Origin: Burkholderia cepacia
GTDB lineage: Bacteria > Pseudomonadota > Gammaproteobacteria > Burkholderiales > Burkholderiaceae
NCBI RefSeq assembly: GCF_001039005.1
Contig: NZ_LDWR01000041.1
Location: forward strand, 186,001 to 250,000
Reading direction: 5' to 3'
DNA: 64,000 nt
Shown here: positions 31,659-40,321 of the stretch, piece by piece
How the letters are laid out: each line of letters opens with the position of its first letter
Position numbering within the stretch: position 1 is the first letter of the stretch
Notes under the pieces: generated by a model
Told to the model about the DNA's origin: nothing
Databases searched by the model: none
Seen by the model: the letters and a program-made list of their open reading frames with translations, nothing else
Position numbers and translations under genes: made by a program

Positions 31659-31753
31659 GTCACGCGCCCGAGAACGGGCGCAACCGGAGACGCAAATGAA
31701 AAAGCCCGCACAAGGCGGGCTTTTTCATTTATTGGCGGAGCGGACGGGACTCG
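31659..31753. repeat. Direct repeat copy 2, overlapping the real tRNA-Asp 3' end
   Basis: This copy starts two bases after the fold-back arm ends and runs through the array terminator into the last 21 bases of the intact tRNA-Asp gene at 31733-31809. The offset from copy 1 is 183 bp. Confidence 0.9.
31694..31730 (-). terminator. Terminator of the tRNA array
   Basis: A perfect 16-bp stem (31694-31709 and 31715-31730) with a 5-nt loop includes T-tracts within its arms on both strands, placed three bases after the tRNA-Asp gene. The same hairpin is duplicated at 31511-31547. Confidence 0.92.
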
Positions 31754-31809
31754 AACCCGCGACCCCCGGCGTGACAGGCCGGTATTCTAACCGACTGAAC
31801 TACCGCTCC
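31733..31809 (-). tRNA. tRNA-Asp(GTC), copy 1 (last of the array)
   Basis: This 77-nt gene with encoded CCA has anticodon GTC in the loop CTGTCAC, acceptor GGAGCGG paired with CCGCTCC, and a T-loop TTCGAGT. It is the last tRNA in the transcript that begins with tRNA-Ala. Confidence 0.97.
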
Positions 31810-31883
31810 AGTCTTGCTACTTGCCTGGCAGGCGTCGGTTGCTTCCTGCCGGCGCATCGTTTGTTCGAACGACGCCGAAATCT

Positions 31884-31959
31884 GGCGTCCCCTAGGGGAT
31901 TCGAACCCCTGTACTCACCGTGAAAGGGTGATGTCCTAGGCCTCTAGACGAAGGGGACA
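31884..31959 (-). tRNA. tRNA-Glu(TTC), copy 1
   Basis: This 76-nt gene with encoded CCA has anticodon TTC in CTTTCAC and acceptor GTCCCCT paired with AGGGGAC. It is identical to the other two Glu copies as far as I can see. Confidence 0.97.
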
Positions 31960-31982
31960 ACGTACTGCTTACATCTTTAATG

Positions 31983-32017
31983 AAAAAGCCCGTTCAAAAA
32001 ACGCTTTTTGAACGGGC
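31983..32017 (-). terminator. Terminator-like hairpin after tRNA-Asp copy 2
   Basis: A 13-bp stem (GCCCGTTCAAAAA and complement, 31988-32017) is followed on the minus strand by five T. It lies between tRNA-Asp copy 2 and tRNA-Glu copy 1, inside the array. Confidence 0.75.
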
Positions 32018-32024
32018 TTCGTTC

Positions 32025-32101
32025 TGGCGGAGCGGACGGGGCTCGAACCCGCGACCCCCGGCGTGACAGGCCGGTATTCTAACCAACTGAACTACCGCTC
32101 C
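32025..32101 (-). tRNA. tRNA-Asp(GTC), copy 2
   Basis: This 77-nt gene has encoded CCA. It differs from copies 1 and 3 at two loop positions (one in the D-loop, one at the end of the T-loop), which leaves the stems intact. Confidence 0.97.
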
Positions 32102-32180
32102 AGCTTTCTGCACTACCGCCTGCAGGACATCGTCACGTTCCTGCACGCGTTGCGACACTTCTACGAAACGCCGCTGAATC

Positions 32181-32256
32181 TGGCGTCCCCTAGGGGATTC
32201 GAACCCCTGTACTCACCGTGAAAGGGTGATGTCCTAGGCCTCTAGACGAAGGGGAC
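32181..32256 (-). tRNA. tRNA-Glu(TTC), copy 2
   Basis: This 76-nt gene with CCA has anticodon TTC. It is the middle member of three Glu-Asp pairs with a repeat period of about 295 bp. Confidence 0.97.
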
Positions 32257-32281
32257 AGCGTACTGCTTACATCTTTAATAC

Positions 32282-32312
32282 AAAAGCCCGCTCAAAAACG
32301 TCTTGAACGGGC
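32282..32312 (-). terminator. Terminator-like hairpin after tRNA-Asp copy 3
   Basis: A 10-bp stem with one mismatch (32286-32295 and 32303-32312) is followed on the minus strand by four T. It is the diverged counterpart of the hairpin at 31983-32017. Confidence 0.65.
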
Positions 32313-32319
32313 TTCGTTC

Positions 32320-32396
32320 TGGCGGAGCGGACGGGACTCGAACCCGCGACCCCCGGCGTGACAGGCCGGTATTCTAACCGACTGAACTACCGCTCC
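32320..32396 (-). tRNA. tRNA-Asp(GTC), copy 3
   Basis: This 77-nt gene with CCA has the same sequence as copy 1. Confidence 0.97.
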
Positions 32397-32474
32397 AACT
32401 TCCTTACCCAACCCGCAGGACGTCGGTTACGTTCCTGCAAGCCTCGCGACACTTCTACGAAACGCCGCTGAATC

Positions 32475-32550
32475 TGGCGTCCCCTAGGGGATTCGAACCC
32501 CTGTACTCACCGTGAAAGGGTGATGTCCTAGGCCTCTAGACGAAGGGGAC
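32475..32550 (-). tRNA. tRNA-Glu(TTC), copy 3
   Basis: This 76-nt gene with CCA is the first Glu in the array, 140 bp after tRNA-Ala. Confidence 0.97.
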
Positions 32551-32690
32551 ATAATCTTTTCAGATCTGTCTGACTTTCGCTATTCACTTCTCATCAACAG
32601 CGAAGGCCGAAATTCTAACTGCTTTAGATCGTTCTGTGAAGCATTTATTACTACCGCTACTGCTTCGCAAAACAATCCAATTTGTTCTGT

Positions 32691-32766
<76 letters not shown>

Positions 32767-32784
32767 TTGCAGAACAGAAATGAG

Positions 32785-32813
32785 ATTATATGGACCGTCT
32801 TTGAACTTGTAAA
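32785..32813 (-). promoter_or_regulatory. Promoter of the tRNA array
   Basis: On the minus strand TTTACA (32808-32813), a 17-bp spacer and a perfect TATAAT (32785-32790) lie 19 bp before tRNA-Ala. This is the best sigma-70-type promoter in the window. Confidence 0.88.
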
Positions 32814-32893
32814 TACCCTTTTTGCGATTCGAGCGAAATTTTTGCGAAGCTGCCGCGCTGTCACGCACGGACAGCTTCATTCGCACACGAACC

Positions 32894-34303
32894 TCAGGCC
32901 AGCGCAGCCTCGATGCGCGACACCACGACGTCGCGACCGAACAGCACGAGCACCGCGTCGATCGACGGCGTATGCGTCGTGCCCGCCACCAGCAGGCGCA
33001 CCGGCATCGCGAGTTGCGGCATCTTCAGCTTGTGCGTGCCGAGCGTCGCCTTCAGCGCAGCGGACACGGCCTCCTTCGTCCAGTCGGCCGCCTTCAGCGC
33101 GACGACCAGATCGGCCAGTGCAGGCCGCACCGCATCGGTCACGTGCTGTGCAAGCGCGTCGGCTTCCGGTGCCGGCACACGGTAGAACATCGTGGCGCCT
33201 TCGGCGATCTCCTTGATCGTCGTCGCGCGGTCCTTCATCAGGCCGACCACCGCGTCGAGCGCGGGGCCCGTCGCGATCGCCGCGTCGTCGATGCCGAGTG
33301 CGTCGAGGAACGGCTTCGCCAGCGCCGCAAGGCGTGCGTTGTCGGCTTCCTTGATGTAATGGGCGTTCAGCCAGCTCAGCTTGCTGTGGTCGTACTGCGC
33401 GGGCGACTTGCCGAGATGCTCGAGGTCGAACCATTCGACGAACTGTTCGCGCGAGAAGATCTCGGCGTCGCCGTGCGACCAGCCGAGTCGCGCGAGATAG
33501 TTGACAACGGCTTCCGGCAGGAAACCCGCGTCGCGATACGCCATCACGCTCATCGCGCCATGCCGCTTGCTCATCTTCTCGCCCTGCTCGTTCAGCACGG
33601 TCGGCAGGTGCGCGTAGACGGGCGCTTCGCCGCCGAGCGCATTCAGGATGTTGATCTGGCGCGGCGTGTTGTTGACGTGGTCGTCGCCACGGATCACGTG
33701 CGTGATGCCCATGTCCATGTCGTCCACCACCACGCAGAAGTTGTAGATCGGCGTGCCGTCCGGGCGCGCGATCACGAGGTCGTCGAGCTCTTCGTTCGAG
33801 ATCTCGACACGCCCCTTTACCGCGTCCTCCCACACGACCGTACCCGTCAACGGATTGCGGAAGCGCAGTACGGGCTTCACGCCTGCCGGCGGCTCCGGCA
33901 GCACCTTGCCGGGCTCCGGACGCCACGTGCCGTCGTAGCGCGGCTTCAGGCCGGCCTCGCGCTGGCGTTCGCGCAGCGCGTCGAGTTCCTCGGCCGACAT
34001 GTAGCACGGGTACGCGAGCCCCTTCTCGAGCATCTGCGCGAGCACCTCGCGATAGCGGTCCATCCGCTGCATCTGGTAGATCGGGCCTTCGTCGAAATCC
34101 AGGCCGAGCCATTGCATCCCGTCGAGGATCGCATCGACCGCTTCCTGCGACGAGCGCTCGACGTCGGTATCCTCGATGCGCAGCACGAACGTGCCCTTCA
34201 TCTTGCGGGCGAACGCCCACGGATAAAGCGCGGAGCGGATGTTGCCGAGGTGGATGAAGCCGGTGGGACTCGGCGCGAAGCGGGTACGGACAGGACGGGT
34301 CAT
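32894..34303 (-). CDS. gltX: Glutamyl-tRNA synthetase
   Basis: This class I synthetase of 469 residues charges tRNA-Glu. It starts [20 protein letters not shown], which contains the HIGH-type motif (HLGN), and has the KMSKR motif in [11 protein letters not shown]. The C-terminal helical anticodon-binding domain is complete. The ATG at 34303 is the family start. The gene points towards the tRNA array, whose first gene begins 127 bp after its stop, so the enzyme and three copies of its tRNA substrate lie head-to-tail. It is divergent from the patatin gene. Confidence 0.97.
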   Translation of the reverse strand: MTRPVRTRFAPSPTGFIHLGNIRSALYPWAFARKMKGTFVLRIEDTDVERSSQEAVDAILDGMQWLGLDFDEGPIYQMQRMDRYREVLAQMLEKGLAYPCYMSAEELDALRERQREAGLKPRYDGTWRPEPGKVLPEPPAGVKPVLRFRNPLTGTVVWEDAVKGRVEISNEELDDLVIARPDGTPIYNFCVVVDDMDMGITHVIRGDDHVNNTPRQINILNALGGEAPVYAHLPTVLNEQGEKMSKRHGAMSVMAYRDAGFLPEAVVNYLARLGWSHGDAEIFSREQFVEWFDLEHLGKSPAQYDHSKLSWLNAHYIKEADNARLAALAKPFLDALGIDDAAIATGPALDAVVGLMKDRATTIKEIAEGATMFYRVPAPEADALAQHVTDAVRPALADLVVALKAADWTKEAVSAALKATLGTHKLKMPQLAMPVRLLVAGTTHTPSIDAVLVLFGRDVVVSRIEAALA

Positions 34304-34412
34304 AAACGGTAACTCGAACGCCTGGGGCGCATGAATGATTCGACGCGGGATCGACGGCAGCAGCCCGGACAGCAACGGGGCCGGCGACACCCGGAACGGA
34401 AAAGAAGCCGGA

Positions 34413-34440
34413 ATTATACTCGCGCCGGACATCGCGCCAA
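34413..34440 (-). promoter_or_regulatory. Promoter of gltX
   Basis: On the minus strand TTGGCG (34435-34440), a 16-bp spacer and TATAAT (34413-34418) lie about 110 bp before the gltX ATG. Confidence 0.65.
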
Positions 34441-34583
34441 GCGCACCGCTTGCTTTATGATGTGCGCGCCGCGGCCGCCAGCCGGCGCGGCGCCGGCCGC
34501 ACGGAACCCGTCGCGCGGCTGCGCTGAACCTATCGCCGCCACGGGCCGTGTAACCCGCCGCCAAGCCGCCGGAGAACCATTCG

Positions 34584-35510
34584 ATGTCGTCCCCTCGCCT
34601 GTCGCGCCGCCACTTCACGATCGCGTGCGCGTCCGCCAGCCTCGCCGCCTGTACGTCGTTCGGCGACAAGTCACGCCCCGACAACGCATCCAACCCCGCA
34701 CAACCGCACGAGAAGCCCGTGAAGATCGGCATCGCGCTCGGCGGCGGCGCCGCGCGCGGCTTCTCGCACATCGGCGTGCTGAAGGCGCTCGAGGCGCGCG
34801 GCATCCCGGTCGAAATCGTCGCGGGCACGAGCGCGGGCTCGGTGGTCGGCGCACTCTATGCGTCGGGCATGAGCGCGTTGCAGATCAACAAGATCGCACT
34901 CGACATGGACCAGGCGTCGATCAGCGACTGGGCGCTGCCGTTCCGGTCGCGCGGCCTGCTGCAAGGCGTCGCGCTGCAGAACTTCCTGAACAAGACGCTC
35001 AACAACCGACCGATCGAGAAGATGGCGAAGCCGCTCGGCATCGTCGCGACGGATCTGCAGAGCGGTCAGCCGATCCTGTTCCAGCAGGGCAACACGGGGC
35101 TCGCGGTGCGCGCGTCGTGCAGCGTGCCGTCGGTGTTCGAACCGGTCAAGATCGGCAACCGCGAATACGTGGACGGCGGCCTCGTGAGCCCCGTGCCCGC
35201 GTCGTACGCGCGCAAGATGGGCGCAAGCTTCGTGATCGCGGTCGACATCTCGGCCCGGCCGGACGGCGCGGCGACCAGCAACCCGATCGAGATGCTGCTG
35301 CAGACCTTCACGATCATGGGCCAGACGATCAAGACCTACGAGCTCGACAAATACGCGGACGTCGTGATCCGCCCGAACCTCGCGGCCATGGGCGGCAGCG
35401 ACTTCAACCAGCGCAACGCGGCGATCCTCGCGGGCGAGGAGGCAGTCGCGCGCATCATGCCGGAACTGCAGCGCAAGCTCGCGGCGGCGCGCGGCGTGGC
35501 TGCCGCGTAA
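34584..35510 (+). CDS. Patatin-like phospholipase, putative Tat-exported lipoprotein (RssA-like)
   Basis: This serine lipase/acyl hydrolase of 308 residues has an oxyanion motif GGGAARG, the nucleophile elbow GTSAG (Ser in [10 protein letters not shown]) and the catalytic Asp in [11 protein letters not shown]. The N-terminus has a twin-arginine stretch SRRHFTIA, then a hydrophobic segment and a lipobox LAAC with Cys23, so the protein is probably a lipid-anchored envelope protein. Related E. coli proteins (RssA) lack clear function. It is divergent from gltX; a bidirectional terminator follows. The substrate is unknown. Confidence 0.88.
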   Translation: MSSPRLSRRHFTIACASASLAACTSFGDKSRPDNASNPAQPHEKPVKIGIALGGGAARGFSHIGVLKALEARGIPVEIVAGTSAGSVVGALYASGMSALQINKIALDMDQASISDWALPFRSRGLLQGVALQNFLNKTLNNRPIEKMAKPLGIVATDLQSGQPILFQQGNTGLAVRASCSVPSVFEPVKIGNREYVDGGLVSPVPASYARKMGASFVIAVDISARPDGAATSNPIEMLLQTFTIMGQTIKTYELDKYADVVIRPNLAAMGGSDFNQRNAAILAGEEAVARIMPELQRKLAAARGVAAA

Positions 35511-35593
35511 GCACGCGCTGCGCGGGACGGGGCGCGCCGCCGTCCCGTGACCGTCGGAACGGCGTCCGTCGCATCGCCTGCGCCAACCCCAAA

Positions 35594-35632
35594 ACAAAAA
35601 ACCCTGCCGCCTTTCGGTGACAGGGTTTTTTT
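35594..35632. terminator. Bidirectional terminator between patatin and NlpC/P60 genes
   Basis: AAAAACCCTG (35596-35605) and CAGGGTTTTT (35621-35630) pair around a small inner hairpin, with A- and T-runs on the two sides. It separates convergent genes. Confidence 0.85.
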
Positions 35633-35657
35633 ATCCGGTCCGACTGACCGGCGAACG

Positions 35658-36332
35658 TCAGTTGCTGCCGTTCGCCGAATCGTCGCCGATCGTCGCGCGC
35701 ACGCGCTGACGCAGATCTTCCGCCTTCATCGGGAATTCCGATTCGATCCGGCGCGCGCCGGTGAAACGCTTTTCCCAGTAGCCGCTGTCGAGATCGTCGA
35801 CGCGGACGGTGCTGCCCGTCGACGGCGAATGCACGAACTTGTTGTCGCCGATGTAGATGCCCACGTGCGAGAACGTGCGGCGCATCGTGTTGAAGAACAC
35901 GAGATCGCCCGGCTTGAGGTTGCTCATGCTCACCTTCTCGCCGACGCGGCTCATTTCTTCCGCACGGCGCGGCAGCGACATGCCGAGCGTGTCCTGGAAC
36001 ACGTAGCGCACGAAGCCGCTGCAGTCGAGGCCCGAATCCGGCGAGTTGCCGCCCCAGCGATAACGCACGCCGATCATGTTCAGCGCGCCGACCACCACGT
36101 CGCCTGCCTTGCCCGCCATGCCGGCAAGGAACGACTTCGCGCCGCCGCTCGACGGCTGCGCGCTGGTCTGCTGGAGGGAGGAAGTCGACCCGATTTGAGT
36201 CGAATTCGTGACATTCTGGTTAAAACTGCTGACTTCGTCGGCGAACGCGCCGGGAGCTGCTGCGAACAGGGCGCCGATGAACAGCCCGGCGATGGTGCGC
36301 GCGCATGCCTGGGTCAGGGATCGATGCTGCAT
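35658..36332 (-). CDS. NlpC/P60 (C40) peptidoglycan hydrolase
   Basis: This secreted cysteine peptidase of 224 residues cuts peptide stems of peptidoglycan, usually gamma-D-Glu-DAP bonds. It has a signal peptide with likely cleavage after Ala31 (GAFA), a Ser/Gln-rich linker, then a C40 domain with catalytic Cys104 in LDCSGFVRY, His156 in FSHVGIYIG and a third polar residue near FVHSPSTG. The tail is charged. The region upstream (36333-36460) is A+T-rich and separates it from yejF. Confidence 0.93.
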   Translation of the reverse strand: MQHRSLTQACARTIAGLFIGALFAAAPGAFADEVSSFNQNVTNSTQIGSTSSLQQTSAQPSSGGAKSFLAGMAGKAGDVVVGALNMIGVRYRWGGNSPDSGLDCSGFVRYVFQDTLGMSLPRRAEEMSRVGEKVSMSNLKPGDLVFFNTMRRTFSHVGIYIGDNKFVHSPSTGSTVRVDDLDSGYWEKRFTGARRIESEFPMKAEDLRQRVRATIGDDSANGSN

Positions 36333-36460
36333 TGGTCGATGGAATTTGCTTAAAAATCAGCTGATTGGCGGAAAATTTCGGTCGATACTAGCCAGCGCGT
36401 AATCGTTTGTCAAAACAAATTAAAAAATACAATCGAGATGGTCAGACCATTGGACGTCTA

Positions 36461-38083
36461 TCACGCTTTCCAGACCGCTTTCAACAGCTTTTGTGTGTAA
36501 GGATGTGACGGTCTCGTGAAGATGTCGGTCACGTCGCCCGACTCGACGACGGCGCCGTCCTGCATCACCGCGACGCGGTGCGCCATCGCGCCGATCACCT
36601 CCAGATCGTGGCTGATGAATACATAACCGAGGTTGTATTTCTGTTGCAAATTCGCGAGCAGTTTCAGCACCTGCTGCTGGATCGACACGTCGAGCGCGGA
36701 AGTCGGCTCGTCGAGGATCAGGATGCGCGGCTCCAGCACCAGCGCGCGCGCGATCGCGATCCGCTGGCGCTGCCCGCCCGAGAATTCGTGCGGATAACGG
36801 TGCAGCACCGTGCGGTCGAGGCCGACTTCGCGCAGCACCGCGAGCGACTTCGCGCGGCGCGCATCGGGCGGCATGTCCGGGTGATGCAGCTCGAGCCCCT
36901 CGCCGACGATCCGCTCGATCGTGTGACGCGGCGAAAGCGAACTGAATGGATCCTGAAAGACGACCTGCATGTTCGAGCGCAGCGCGGTTTGCTCGCGGCC
37001 ACGATAGGTCGACAGCGCGCGCCCCTGGAATTCGATCTCGCCGCCCGCCGTCTTCTGCAGCCCGAGCAGCGCCATCGCAAGCGTCGATTTCCCGGACCCC
37101 GATTCGCCGACGATGCCGAGCGTCTCGCCCTGCCGCACCGACACCGACACGTCCGCGACGGCCGTCACGGGCACCGTGCCGAACCAGCCCGCGAAACCCG
37201 GCCGCTTGCGCGCGAACTGCACGCTCACGTGGCGCGCGTCGAGCACGACGGGCGCGATCGGCATCACGGGCGCGACCGCGCGTTGCGGCCGGCTGTTCAA
37301 CAGCCGCTGCGTATACGGATGCTCGGGTTCCGCGAAGATCCGCTCGACGGGCCCGCTCTCGACGAGCCGGCCGCGCTCCATCACCGCGACGCGCTCGGCG
37401 AAGTGCCGCACGAGATTCAGGTCGTGCGTGATCAGCAGGATCGCCATCCCGCGCTTTTCCGCTTCGTCGCGCTGCAGTTCCAGCAGCAGGTCGACGATCT
37501 GCGCGCGGATCGTCACGTCGAGCGCGGTGGTCGGCTCGTCGGCAAGCAGGAGGCGCGGCCGGCAGGCGAGCGCCATCGCGATCATCGCGCGCTGCCGCTG
37601 ACCGCCCGACAATTGGTGCGGATAGCTGTCGACGCGCCTCTCGGGCTCCGCGATGCCGGTGCGCGCGAGCAATGCAATCGCGCGCTTGCGTGCCTCGACG
37701 GCCGATACGCCGTCATGCAGCACGATCGTCTCGCCGATCTGCACGCCGATCGTATACAGCGGGTTGAGCGCCGTCATCGGCTCCTGGAAGATCATCGCGA
37801 TGTCCGAGCCGCGCAGCCCGCGCATCTCGCGTTCGCTCCTGGCCGAAAGGTCCTGCCCCGCGAAGCGGATCGTGCCGCTCACGTCGGCGTCGCGCAGCAA
37901 GCGCAGGATCGACAGCGCGGTCACGCTCTTGCCGGAACCCGACTCGCCGACGAGCGCGACGCGTTCGCCGCGGCCGATCGCGAGCGTCACGTCGTCCACC
38001 GCGACCGTGTCGCCGAAGCGCACCTGCAGATGTTCGAGCGACAGCAGCGGCTCGTGTTGCGTCGATACGACCGGTTCGCTCAT
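36461..38083 (-). CDS. yejF: ABC importer ATP-binding protein with two cassettes (YejF)
   Basis: This fused ATPase of 540 residues powers the YejABEF peptide importer. Both halves have Walker A GESGSGKS and signature LSGGQRQR or FSGGQRQR, followed by ADEPTTALDV or LDEPTSALDV. Each half ends with the oligopeptide-type block HPYTQ(R/K)LL. Its ATG overlaps the stop of yejE by ATGA. In enterobacteria Yej takes up microcin C and is linked to antimicrobial-peptide resistance; the natural substrate is probably a peptide. Confidence 0.94.
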   Translation of the reverse strand: MSEPVVSTQHEPLLSLEHLQVRFGDTVAVDDVTLAIGRGERVALVGESGSGKSVTALSILRLLRDADVSGTIRFAGQDLSARSEREMRGLRGSDIAMIFQEPMTALNPLYTIGVQIGETIVLHDGVSAVEARKRAIALLARTGIAEPERRVDSYPHQLSGGQRQRAMIAMALACRPRLLLADEPTTALDVTIRAQIVDLLLELQRDEAEKRGMAILLITHDLNLVRHFAERVAVMERGRLVESGPVERIFAEPEHPYTQRLLNSRPQRAVAPVMPIAPVVLDARHVSVQFARKRPGFAGWFGTVPVTAVADVSVSVRQGETLGIVGESGSGKSTLAMALLGLQKTAGGEIEFQGRALSTYRGREQTALRSNMQVVFQDPFSSLSPRHTIERIVGEGLELHHPDMPPDARRAKSLAVLREVGLDRTVLHRYPHEFSGGQRQRIAIARALVLEPRILILDEPTSALDVSIQQQVLKLLANLQQKYNLGYVFISHDLEVIGAMAHRVAVMQDGAVVESGDVTDIFTRPSHPYTQKLLKAVWKA

Positions 38084-39177
38084 CGCTGGCCTCCCGCCGC
38101 GCGCACCGAATCGGCGATCCGCGTGTCGAGCGCGTTGCGCAGCGCGTCGCCCATGAAGGTCAGCAGCAGCAGCGTCGCGACCAGCACGCCGAACGTCGAC
38201 AGCGAGATCCACCATGCGTCGAGGTTGCCCTTGCCCTGCGCGAGCAGCTCGCCGAGGCTCGGCGTCGGCGGCGGTACACCAAGCCCGAGGAAATCAAGGC
38301 TCGTGAGCGCGAGGATCGAGCCGCTCATCCGGAACGGCAGGAACGTGATCACCGGCGTCAGGCTGTTCGGCAGCACGTGGCGCCAGATGATCTGCCAGTT
38401 CGTGAGCCCCATCGCACGTGCGGCGCGCACGTAGTCCTGCGCGCGGTTGCGCAGGAATTCCGCGCGCACGTAGTCGGCGAGCCCGATCCAGCCGAACAGC
38501 GACAGCAGCACGATCAGCAGCAGGAAACTCGGCTCGAAGATCGACGCGAAGATGATCAGCAAATACAACTCGGGCAGCGAGCTCCAGATCTCGATCAGCC
38601 GCTGCCCGACGATGTCGATGCGCCCGCCGAAAAAGCCCTGCACGGCGCCCGCGGCGATGCCGAGCAGCGTGCCGATCACGGTCAGGATCAGCCCGAATTC
38701 GACCGACACGCGGAACCCGTACACGAGCCGCGCGAGCAGGTCGCGCCCTTGCGCGTCGGTGCCGAGCCAGTTCGCGCGCGACGGCGGCGCCGGGTTCGGC
38801 ACGTTCGAGAAGTAGTTCAGCGTGTCGTAGTAGTAGCGGTTCGGCGGGTAGACGACAAAGTTGCCGGGCGCCTCGAGCCGCTTGCGCACGTACGGATCGA
38901 GATAGTCGGCCGGCGTCGGGAAATCGCCGCCGAAGGCCGTCTCCGGATACGCATGGAACATCGGGAAATAGTATTGACCGTCGTAGCGCACGACGAGCGG
39001 CTTGTCGTTCGACCACAGCGGCGCGGCGAGGCTCGCGGCAAATGCGACGAAGAAGATCACGAAGCTCCAGTAGCCGAGGCGCTGCTGCCTGAAGCGCTGC
39101 CACACGCGGCGTGCGGGAGACGGCGACACGCGTGCGCGCGCCGCGTCGATGCGGGACGACACGATGGCCCGGTTCAT
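38080..39177 (-). CDS. yejE: ABC importer permease (YejE)
   Basis: This inner-membrane permease of 365 residues has a long periplasmic insert after the first helix (FPMFHAYPETAFGGDFPTPA ... NWLGTDAQGRDLLARL), typical of YejE/DppC-type subunits. The EAA loop is ARAMGLTNWQIIWRHVLPN. There are about six hydrophobic segments. It is the third gene of the yejABEF operon and overlaps yejF by four bases. Confidence 0.93.
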   Translation of the reverse strand: MNRAIVSSRIDAARARVSPSPARRVWQRFRQQRLGYWSFVIFFVAFAASLAAPLWSNDKPLVVRYDGQYYFPMFHAYPETAFGGDFPTPADYLDPYVRKRLEAPGNFVVYPPNRYYYDTLNYFSNVPNPAPPSRANWLGTDAQGRDLLARLVYGFRVSVEFGLILTVIGTLLGIAAGAVQGFFGGRIDIVGQRLIEIWSSLPELYLLIIFASIFEPSFLLLIVLLSLFGWIGLADYVRAEFLRNRAQDYVRAARAMGLTNWQIIWRHVLPNSLTPVITFLPFRMSGSILALTSLDFLGLGVPPPTPSLGELLAQGKGNLDAWWISLSTFGVLVATLLLLTFMGDALRNALDTRIADSVRAAGGQR

Positions 39178-39225
39178 TGCGACCCTCGCCCGGTGACGCC
39201 GGGCATGCGGACGGTCTGTTTCATG

Positions 39226-40269
39226 TCAGCGCTCCAGGTTTTCGAATTGAATGCGCGGATCGACCCATACATAACAAAGGTCGGAGATCAGCTTGGTTGC
39301 GAGCCCGATCAACGTGAACAGGTACAGCGTGCCGAGCACAACCGGATAGTCGCGCCGCACGACCGACTCGTACGACAGCAGCCCGAGGCCGTCGAGCGAG
39401 AACAGCGTCTCGATCAGCAGGCTGCCCGTGAAGAACGCGCCGATGAACGCGCCCGGGAAGCCGACGATCAGCGGCAGCATCGCATTGCGGAACACGTGCT
39501 TCCACAGCACGTTGCGCTCGGAGAGCCCCTTCGCGCGCGCGGTCAGCACATATTGCCGGCGGATCTGGTCGAGGAACGCATTCTTCGTGAGCATCGTGAT
39601 GACCGCGAAGCTGCCGACGACCGACGCCGTGATCGGCAGCGCGATGTGCCACAGGTAATCGAGCACCTTGCCGACGAGCGACAGCTGCGCGAAGTTGTCC
39701 GACGTGAGGCCGCGCAGCGGAAAAAGCTGCCAGAACGAACCGCCGCCGAACAGCACGAGCAGCAGCACGCCGAGCACGAAGCCCGGAATCGCATAACCGA
39801 CGAGCACGACGAGGCTCGTCGCGACGTCGAACGGCGAACCGTTGCGCACGGCCTTCGCGATGCCGAGCGGCACCGAGATCAGGTACGTGAGGAAGAACGT
39901 CCACAGCCCGATGCTGATCGACACGGGCAGCTTCTGCACGATCAGCGACCACACGCTCTGGTGGCGGAAGTAGCTGTCGCCGAGATCGAAGCGCGCGAAA
40001 CGCTTCAGCATCAGCCAATAGCGTTCGAGCGGCGGTTTGTCGAAACCGTACAGCGCCTTGAGCTGCGCAAGCTGCTGCGCGTCGACGCCGGTGTGAGCAC
40101 GCATCCCGAACGGCACCGCGCCCTGCTCCGTCGCGCCCTTGCGCAATTCCTGCACGGCCTGCTCGACCGGGCCGCCCGGCACGAACTGGATCACCGCGAA
40201 CGTGAGGGTCAGCACGCCGATGAGCGTCGGGATCATCAGCAGCAGGCGTTTGAGGATGTAGCTCCACAT
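39226..40269 (-). CDS. yejB: ABC importer permease (YejB)
   Basis: This DppB-type permease of 347 residues starts MWSYILKRLLLMIPTLIGVL and includes the conserved FVPGGPVEQAV block, a long periplasmic loop and the EAA loop RAKGLSERNVLWKHVFRNAM. It forms a heterodimer with YejE. It follows yejA by 52 bp and precedes yejE by 48 bp. Confidence 0.93.
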   Translation of the reverse strand: MWSYILKRLLLMIPTLIGVLTLTFAVIQFVPGGPVEQAVQELRKGATEQGAVPFGMRAHTGVDAQQLAQLKALYGFDKPPLERYWLMLKRFARFDLGDSYFRHQSVWSLIVQKLPVSISIGLWTFFLTYLISVPLGIAKAVRNGSPFDVATSLVVLVGYAIPGFVLGVLLLVLFGGGSFWQLFPLRGLTSDNFAQLSLVGKVLDYLWHIALPITASVVGSFAVITMLTKNAFLDQIRRQYVLTARAKGLSERNVLWKHVFRNAMLPLIVGFPGAFIGAFFTGSLLIETLFSLDGLGLLSYESVVRRDYPVVLGTLYLFTLIGLATKLISDLCYVWVDPRIQFENLER

Positions 40270-40321
40270 AGGGCGTCGACTCGTGATCGGTAGGCGGGAT
40301 TAATCGAAGGGCCGGCGCGGG

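Noticed and set aside
31423-31923. Open frame with a repeated MKKPAQGGLFHLL segment
   Set aside because: It is translation across the duplicated terminator and antisense tRNA-Asp/Glu sequence, a familiar false gene; the repeat is a DNA feature.
31733-32550. Regularly spaced repeats that could suggest a CRISPR array
   Set aside because: The repeats are full tRNA genes with a period of about 295 bp; no cas genes are present.
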